From positions 1 to 28,711 of the forward strand of contig CAMXAS010000004.1 of NCBI GenBank assembly GCA_947179195.1: DNA of 28,711 nucleotides, read 5' to 3'. The notes under the pieces were generated by a model. It did not search any database, was not told the origin of the DNA, and saw only the letters and a program-made list of their open reading frames with translations. Made by a program: the position numbers and the translations under genes. This document shows positions 24,915 to 28,711 of this stretch, piece by piece; within the stretch, counting starts at the first letter, position 1, and each line of letters opens with the position of its first letter. The stretch comes from an uncultured Bacteroidales bacterium (GTDB lineage: Bacteria > Bacteroidota > Bacteroidia > Bacteroidales > P3).

Positions 24915-25000
24915 GGTTTTATGATTTTATTAGGTTATTGACTTGCTTACACGGTAAGCGAAACGACGACCCAAACGATCAGCATCAGATAAAAGGTCAT
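24876..25000 (-). repeat. Imperfect direct repeat of the flotillin start region
   Basis: The 39 bases at 24914-24876 (flotillin codons 1-13) and at 25000-24962 agree at 29 positions, with the preceding AAACC also shared. The copies are 86 bases apart in the same orientation. This explains the short hydrophobic frame between the two genes. Confidence 0.6.
24947..25000 (-). CDS. Possible 17-residue hydrophobic peptide between NfeD and flotillin genes
   Basis: An ATG at 25000 opens a 17-codon frame, MTFYLMLIVWVVVSLTV, ending at TAA (24947-24949). It lies on the operon strand, 22 bases after the NfeD-like stop and 32 bases before flotillin. It is entirely hydrophobic and could form a single membrane helix. 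Its first 13 codons match 29 of 39 bases of the flotillin start, and both ATGs follow AAACC. It may be a true small membrane peptide or a relic of a partial tandem duplication; sequence alone does not decide. Confidence 0.35.
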   Translation of the reverse strand: MTFYLMLIVWVVVSLTV

Positions 25001-25022
25001 GGTTTGCTACAACAATAAAGGG

Positions 25023-25628
25023 TTATACAATGAGTGAATTGAGTTCCTCCACCACCAACGTGTTGCTGTTCAGCACCTCCACCACCTTGATGGGCGTGCC
25101 GGTCTTGATTTCGTCGCCATCGGTCACGGCGTTGTATTCGCGCACCGACCCGCTGATGGTAATCTGCACCTGGCCCTCGCCCTTGCGTTCGGCCGGAATC
25201 GTCAGATACACACGCCCCTGACAGCCGACCGCCGCCCTAAAGACGTCGATGTTGCCCGACTGTTGCATCCCGTTGAGCCATTTGAACAGATACATCACCA
25301 CGGCCACGAGCGCGAGGCCGACCAACACCGCAAGCACCATAAGCCACGCGATGGAGGCGATGCGGTCGCGCAGCAGGATGGCCGTCCACCCGAAGCCGAG
25401 CAGGAAATTGACGAGGTTGCGGAACGTGTAGAGGTTCATGCCCGGGTCGGCGTCCAAGGTCGATAAGTCGTCGAAGCCGGTCGAAAAATCGCCGTCGAAA
25501 CCGCCGTCGCCGCCGAGCCCCACAAACGTCATAATACTCTGAATAACGAAAATCAGCGAAGCCGATAACGTTATGCCCCACAGCACCTTCATCAGAATGT
25601 CGAGGGAATCCCACCAAGTCGCTATCAT
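25023..25628 (-). CDS. NfeD/YuaF-like membrane protein with C-terminal OB fold
   Basis: This is a partner protein of flotillins, with 201 residues. A first hydrophobic helix (about 14-36) is followed by a Gly/Asp-rich loop (GLGGDGGFDGDF), two further membrane helices (about 66-86 and 90-115), and a soluble C-terminal domain from about residue 130 (GCQGRVYLTIPAERKGEGQV, then GTPIKVVEVLNSNTLVVEEL) that fits the NfeD OB fold. It lacks the N-terminal protease domain of long NfeD proteins, so it is the short YuaF-like class. It is first in the operon with flotillin and the regulator, behind a promoter at about 25690. It probably stabilises or localises flotillin assemblies, judging from studied NfeD/flotillin pairs. 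Confidence 0.88.
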   Translation of the reverse strand: MIATWWDSLDILMKVLWGITLSASLIFVIQSIMTFVGLGGDGGFDGDFSTGFDDLSTLDADPGMNLYTFRNLVNFLLGFGWTAILLRDRIASIAWLMVLAVLVGLALVAVVMYLFKWLNGMQQSGNIDVFRAAVGCQGRVYLTIPAERKGEGQVQITISGSVREYNAVTDGDEIKTGTPIKVVEVLNSNTLVVEELNSLIV

Positions 25629-25688
25629 GATATTTTTATTTTAAGGTGTACTTGGAACCGGAGGCCGTTTTGACCACCGTTCCCGACT

Positions 25689-25720
25689 GCAAAATTACAA
25701 AAATTTATCGAATAACATAA
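25689..25720 (-). promoter_or_regulatory. Promoter for the NfeD-flotillin-regulator operon
   Basis: On the minus strand TAATTTTGC (25697-25689) matches the -7 consensus exactly. The -33 element is poor: the best is TTATG at 25720-25716, 18 bp away, in a very AT-rich stretch. The leader is about 55 bases. Confidence 0.55.
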
Positions 25721-25788
25721 AATTTTATAAAAATATCGGATAATATTTTCAACTTTTTGATTTTTGCCAACAGCGGGGCGTGAATAAA

Positions 25789-25820
25789 TTTGGTTTTATG
25801 AAAAATATTGCCGACCTTTG
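25789..25820 (+). promoter_or_regulatory. Promoter for rpmB
   Basis: TTTG (25789-25792) and GACCTTTG (25813-25820, one mismatch to TAnnTTTG) are separated by 20 bp, with a 35-40-base leader before rpmB. The rest of the gap 25629-25859 is AT-rich and holds only this and the divergent promoter. Confidence 0.65.
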
Positions 25821-25859
25821 CACTCCTTTTTGTGAAAGAACTAAAAACCTAATTGAGCC

Positions 25860-26099
25860 ATGTCGAAAGTTTGTGAAATTACGGGAAAGCGGGTAATCAG
25901 CGGTAACCACGTATCGCACTCCAATATCAAGACCAAACGCAAATTCTACCCGAATTTGCAAATCAAGAAGTTCTACGTACCGGAAGTGGATGCGTGGATT
26001 ACGTTGAAAGTATCGGCGCGCGGCATCAAGAACATCAGCAAGAAAGGCATCTACAACTGCCTGCTTGACGCCGAAGCCAACGGCTTGATCCGTCTGTAA
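25860..26099 (+). CDS. rpmB: 50S ribosomal protein L28 (bL28)
   Basis: This is a 79-residue large-subunit ribosomal protein. MSKVCEITGKRVISGNHVSH is the conserved N-terminus, with SNIKTKRKFYPNLQ and the WITLKVSARGIKNISKKG segment typical of bL28. Cys5 is retained, but no second CxxC cysteine is seen in the first 15 residues, so it appears to be the non-zinc form. It has its own promoter, and a strong terminator starts about 20 bases after the stop. In many Bacteroidota rpmB is followed by rpmG (bL33) and a tiny DUF4295 gene; neither follows here. Confidence 0.96.
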   Translation: MSKVCEITGKRVISGNHVSHSNIKTKRKFYPNLQIKKFYVPEVDAWITLKVSARGIKNISKKGIYNCLLDAEANGLIRL

Positions 26100-26118
26100 G
26101 ACAACCCTTTATTAATAG

Positions 26119-26156
26119 AAAAGCCGTCTTTCTCATAGGAGAAGGACGGCTTTTTT
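26119..26156. terminator. Strong intrinsic terminator between rpmB and the porin gene
   Basis: A long stem (AAAAGCCGTCTTTCTC pairing with GAGAAGGACGGCTTTT, one G-U pair) with an ATAG loop is flanked by A and T runs. It ends rpmB and, read from the other strand, can also end the porin operon. Confidence 0.92.
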
Positions 26157-26214
26157 CATGCCCTGCCGCAAGCCCCTACGGACCCGCCATGCCGCGCGCC
26201 ACGGGGCAGCCGCA

Positions 26215-27408
26215 CTATTTGATTTGGAAGTACCAGCGCATCCCCAAATACACCCCGAATTCATCCACATGATAGCGGCCGCCGGTAAACGTGTCCACCC
26301 ACTGCGGCTTGTAGTCGTAGTAGCGGTACATGAACGCGAGGTGGGCGCGCAACGGCAAACGCGCGAACGGCAGGTATTCCACGGCCGCCGAAACGCCGTA
26401 GCGGGCAAAGATATCCTCCTTTAATTCCGTATCGTAACGGTAGTCGAACGTGCCTTTCAGTATGGCGTTCCAGCGCGGGTGGAAGCGGTATTCCACATTC
26501 AGGGCCGCCGACTGGTCGGCCACATAGTGGTTCAGCACCGTATCGACCCCGTATTTGGGATAATTGAACGTCGTGGTTTCGATGTAGCGGCCATTATAGT
26601 AGTCTAACGTGGCTTTCCACGGCCCTTGCTGGAACTTGATGCCGCCCGTGACGAAATACAAATCGTGGTGCACCGCGTTGTTGAACAGCGTGACGGAAAC
26701 GGCGGGCTGGATGATGCCGTCTAAGAAACTGCCCACATAACGCATCGTCCAGGCGAACGAGTTGCGCGTGTCGGTAAAATTGACGGGGCTGCTGTTGATG
26801 ACCTGCAAGGCCACGTGCTGGTCGTAAAACTTATAGTCGAGGCTGACGCCCGTCCCCACACCGTCTATTTTATCGTTGACGACCGTGGCGATATACATAT
26901 CGGCGTAGTTTTGGTCGTATTCCCAGGCCGCGAACAACAAGTCCTGCCGCCCCACGGTAAGGCTGAAATTCTTGAGGTCGAGGGCCACCCAAGCCTTGTT
27001 CAACGCACTGCCCGCATTGTCACGGTAGGTACCGCTCGACGAGGTAAGACGCACCTTGACGTAATAGCGCACCTGCGGCAGCACCTTGCCGTCGAACACG
27101 AGTTTGAGGCTTTGGATATTGAAGCGCGTTTCGTATTCATCGGAGCGGTTTTTGTTCAGTTGCAGGTCGATACGGGCGTCTATGCCGAAGCCGAACTGGT
27201 TCCAGAGGTCGGAGAAGAACTTATGCGCCTTGCCCTCCGTCATGGCCTTATCCACGGCACTGTCCACCGCGCGTTCGACGGCGGCGTCAATCACGCTGTC
27301 AACCGATGCGATGGAGTCCATGACGGCCTCCGCCGCCCACGCCGACGACACGAGGCACCCGACCATCAAGGCCAATCCCAATAGCAGTCTTTTCATATAT
27401 ACATTCAT
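26215..27408 (-). CDS. OprO/OprP-type outer-membrane porin
   Basis: This is a beta-barrel channel of the phosphate-selective porin O/P family, a name that does not guarantee phosphate specificity. The protein has 397 residues. A signal peptide ends near SSAWAAEA. A short helical spacer of repeated Ser/Val/Asp residues (about 28-58) precedes barrel strands with family-typical segments: GFGIDARIDLQLN, RFNIQSLKLVFDGKV, and LTVGRQDLLFAAWEYDQNYA. The C-terminus is MRWYFQIK. The ATG at 27408 overlaps the gldB stop (ATGA), favouring coupled translation; ATG 27396 (MKRLLLGLALMV) gives a more usual signal peptide and is the alternative. The gene ends about 60 bases from the shared terminator. Confidence 0.85.
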   Translation of the reverse strand: MNVYMKRLLLGLALMVGCLVSSAWAAEAVMDSIASVDSVIDAAVERAVDSAVDKAMTEGKAHKFFSDLWNQFGFGIDARIDLQLNKNRSDEYETRFNIQSLKLVFDGKVLPQVRYYVKVRLTSSSGTYRDNAGSALNKAWVALDLKNFSLTVGRQDLLFAAWEYDQNYADMYIATVVNDKIDGVGTGVSLDYKFYDQHVALQVINSSPVNFTDTRNSFAWTMRYVGSFLDGIIQPAVSVTLFNNAVHHDLYFVTGGIKFQQGPWKATLDYYNGRYIETTTFNYPKYGVDTVLNHYVADQSAALNVEYRFHPRWNAILKGTFDYRYDTELKEDIFARYGVSAAVEYLPFARLPLRAHLAFMYRYYDYKPQWVDTFTGGRYHVDEFGVYLGMRWYFQIK

Positions 27409-28412
27409 CAGGGTTTATAAGCCGAAATACGCAACACTTCCTGCGCCGGGCGCGTCCACAGCTGCGGGTCGTCGGCCGGCACCCGTTGCAGGTAGCGGCT
27501 CACGATACGCCAGCCGATATACTGCGCCAGCCGCGGCGGCGCGTCTTGAAACGCCAGGTTGCCGGGGCCGTCGTTGATATAGTGTTTGGTGCGGCTCAAA
27601 TCGGTTTCGTAGAGCAACTGCTCCTTCATCCAGTAATGCCAAAGCGCGGCTTCGTTGTCTTTGCACCACCGCCATTGCGCCTCGTCGTAAAACAGTTTTT
27701 GCCTTTCATCTACCGCGGGCAACAGCCTGTCCACGATGCAGAGGATTTTGCCCTGATAGACCACTTCGTCCAAGAGCGTGCCCATGCGCGTGAGCCCGTC
27801 CGCCGACTCCGCCGCCCGCGACGGCAGCCGTTCCACGGCGATGGCCTGCGCCACTTCCACGGGCAAGGCCGCCGGGCCGAGCCGCTGCGCGATATAATTC
27901 GGAAAACCGGCCGCGCGGTACTGGGCCGCATGGTCGGGCAGATAGAGGTCCAAGGCCAGCGAAAGCACGCTGTCGGCATAGACCACGCGGTTGGGATAGT
28001 CCAAGCCCGAGATATAAGTATATACTTGCGGCATCTGCAAGTCGGGGAACAAGGCCTGTGCCTGCGCGAACAGCCGCCCCAATTCGTCGGACAGCCCGCT
28101 GCCGTCGCCGTAGGTGTCCTCCACGGCGGCATAGATTTCCTTGACCCACGGGTCGAGCACGAACGTCTGCAACTGCAACACGTTTTGAGGGTCGGCCAAA
28201 TCGGCGCCCGACAGGTAGGGCGCGTATTCGGCGGCCAAGGCCGGCAGGGCCGCCGCGATGCTGTCGGGCGGCAGCGCCATCAACGCCCGTTCGTAGCGGT
28301 GCAGGGAAACCGGTACCGGCTCCGCCGCGCGGCGGCCGCAAGCCACCGCCGTCACCGTCAGGCCGAGGGCAAGACCCCAAACCCGCATCTTATCCATCCA
28401 GTGTTTCATCAT
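27408..28412 (-). CDS. gldB: GldB-family gliding motility/T9SS-associated lipoprotein
   Basis: GldB is a lipoprotein needed for gliding in Flavobacterium; its biochemical role is not established and non-gliding Bacteroidota also carry homologues. The protein has 334 residues, the usual size. The signal peptide ends in TAVAC, with the lipid-modified cysteine at residue 25. Family-like segments are YTYISGLDYPNRVVYADSVL (about 132-151), LALDLYLPDHAAQYRAAGFP, the MGTLLDEVVYQGKILCIVDRLLP region, CKDNEAALWHYW, and the closing PPRLAQYIGWRIVSRYL. It begins three bases after the upstream barrel gene and overlaps the porin gene, so the three form one unit. It is separated from the gldK-gldN operon by about 22 kb. 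Confidence 0.82.
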   Translation of the reverse strand: MMKHWMDKMRVWGLALGLTVTAVACGRRAAEPVPVSLHRYERALMALPPDSIAAALPALAAEYAPYLSGADLADPQNVLQLQTFVLDPWVKEIYAAVEDTYGDGSGLSDELGRLFAQAQALFPDLQMPQVYTYISGLDYPNRVVYADSVLSLALDLYLPDHAAQYRAAGFPNYIAQRLGPAALPVEVAQAIAVERLPSRAAESADGLTRMGTLLDEVVYQGKILCIVDRLLPAVDERQKLFYDEAQWRWCKDNEAALWHYWMKEQLLYETDLSRTKHYINDGPGNLAFQDAPPRLAQYIGWRIVSRYLQRVPADDPQLWTRPAQEVLRISAYKP

Positions 28413-28415
28413 CCT

Positions 28416-28711
28416 TTAAAATATCGTGAACCGCAACAGGCATTCGAAATGCCCCATCGTGAACGATTGACCGCTCACGCGCATAATCGGCAACAATTCG
28501 TGTTCGTAGCGCAAGGCCAGGCAGGCGAACGCATAGTGCAGGCCGCATTCGAGGCGCAGCCCCATCGAATAGAGATAGGGTTGGTCGGGCACATTCTGCC
28601 GGTTGACGCTGATATAAGGTTCGTCGCCGCGGTTGGACGGGAAATTGCCCACCACGGTGGCCGCCAGCGTCAGGTTCATGTCGGAGGCGCGCGGCCAAAA
28701 ACGGTAGCCGA
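28416..28711 (-). CDS. Outer-membrane beta-barrel protein, C-terminal part (partial)
   Basis: The frame is open to the window edge, so only the last 97 complete codons are visible. It shows alternating strands (GLRLECGLHYAFACLALRY and a last strand ending LLRFTIF), and the final residue is phenylalanine, the usual signature of outer-membrane barrels. I do not recognise the family. It lies three bases upstream of gldB in the same direction, so it is probably co-transcribed with gldB and the porin. Candidate identities include a PorT-like or DUF-type barrel; neither can be confirmed from this piece. Confidence 0.6.
   Translation of the reverse strand, partial: GYRFWPRASDMNLTLAATVVGNFPSNRGDEPYISVNRQNVPDQPYLYSMGLRLECGLHYAFACLALRYEHELLPIMRVSGQSFTMGHFECLLRFTIF

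Noticed and set aside
23523..24941. Plus-strand open frame of about 470 codons opposite flotillin
   Set aside because: Mirror of the repetitive coiled-coil coding region; low-complexity product and no upstream promoter.
1..28711. tRNA or rRNA genes, CRISPR arrays, insertion sequences or prophage parts
   Set aside because: No cloverleaf-like or rRNA-like stretch, no regularly spaced repeats, and no transposase, integrase or terminal inverted repeats were seen; gaps between genes are short.

Overview
The window is GC-rich chromosomal DNA from a member of the Bacteroidota, most likely a Bacteroidales. Four things support this. There is a type IX secretion (T9SS) core operon, porP-gldK-gldL-gldM-gldN, in the order I recall for Porphyromonas porP-porK-porL-porM-porN. 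Promoters match the Bacteroidota consensus (TTTG, about 20 bp, TAnnTTTG). There is a TonB-dependent receptor with a carboxypeptidase-like regulatory domain, and a tiny basic AURKAIP1/COX24-type protein typical of the phylum.

Left part (1-5536, + strand): the 3' end of a PorP/SprF-type outer-membrane protein is followed by lipoprotein GldK, inner-membrane motor subunits GldL and GldM, and periplasmic GldN. A strong intrinsic terminator closes the unit. GldK and GldN form the periplasmic ring under the outer membrane, and GldL/GldM use ion flow to power it.

Middle (5574-19800, + strand): a tightly packed run starts with recG, uvrA and a TGS-domain nucleoside kinase. murF follows, apparently with its own promoter. 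murF overlaps (ATGA) a six-gene exporter: a TolC-type outer-membrane factor, an HlyD-type lipoprotein adaptor, two ABC ATPases and two ABC-2 permeases. The exporter resembles the E. coli YbhG/YbhF/YbhS/YbhR layout, but the double ATPase is split into two genes with complementary defects, predicting one working ATP site.

Convergent block (19797-23007, - strand): a small carboxypeptidase-regulatory-domain protein overlaps a TonB-dependent receptor gene. The receptor gene meets the exporter tail to tail, with overlapping stop codons and no visible terminator. The small protein's promoter is interlocked with a divergent promoter for the 29-residue basic protein.

Right part (23113-28711): after the 29-residue gene and a shared terminator comes a - strand operon of an NfeD/YuaF-like membrane protein, a flotillin and a small Cro/CI-type regulator. 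A 17-codon hydrophobic reading frame lies between NfeD and flotillin and copies the start of flotillin. rpmB (ribosomal protein bL28) follows alone on the + strand. The last - strand unit holds the C-terminus of an outer-membrane barrel protein, GldB-like lipoprotein and an OprO/OprP-type porin. There are no tRNA or rRNA genes, CRISPR arrays or insertion sequences. The longest gene-free gap is about 230 bases (25629-25859) and holds two divergent promoters.
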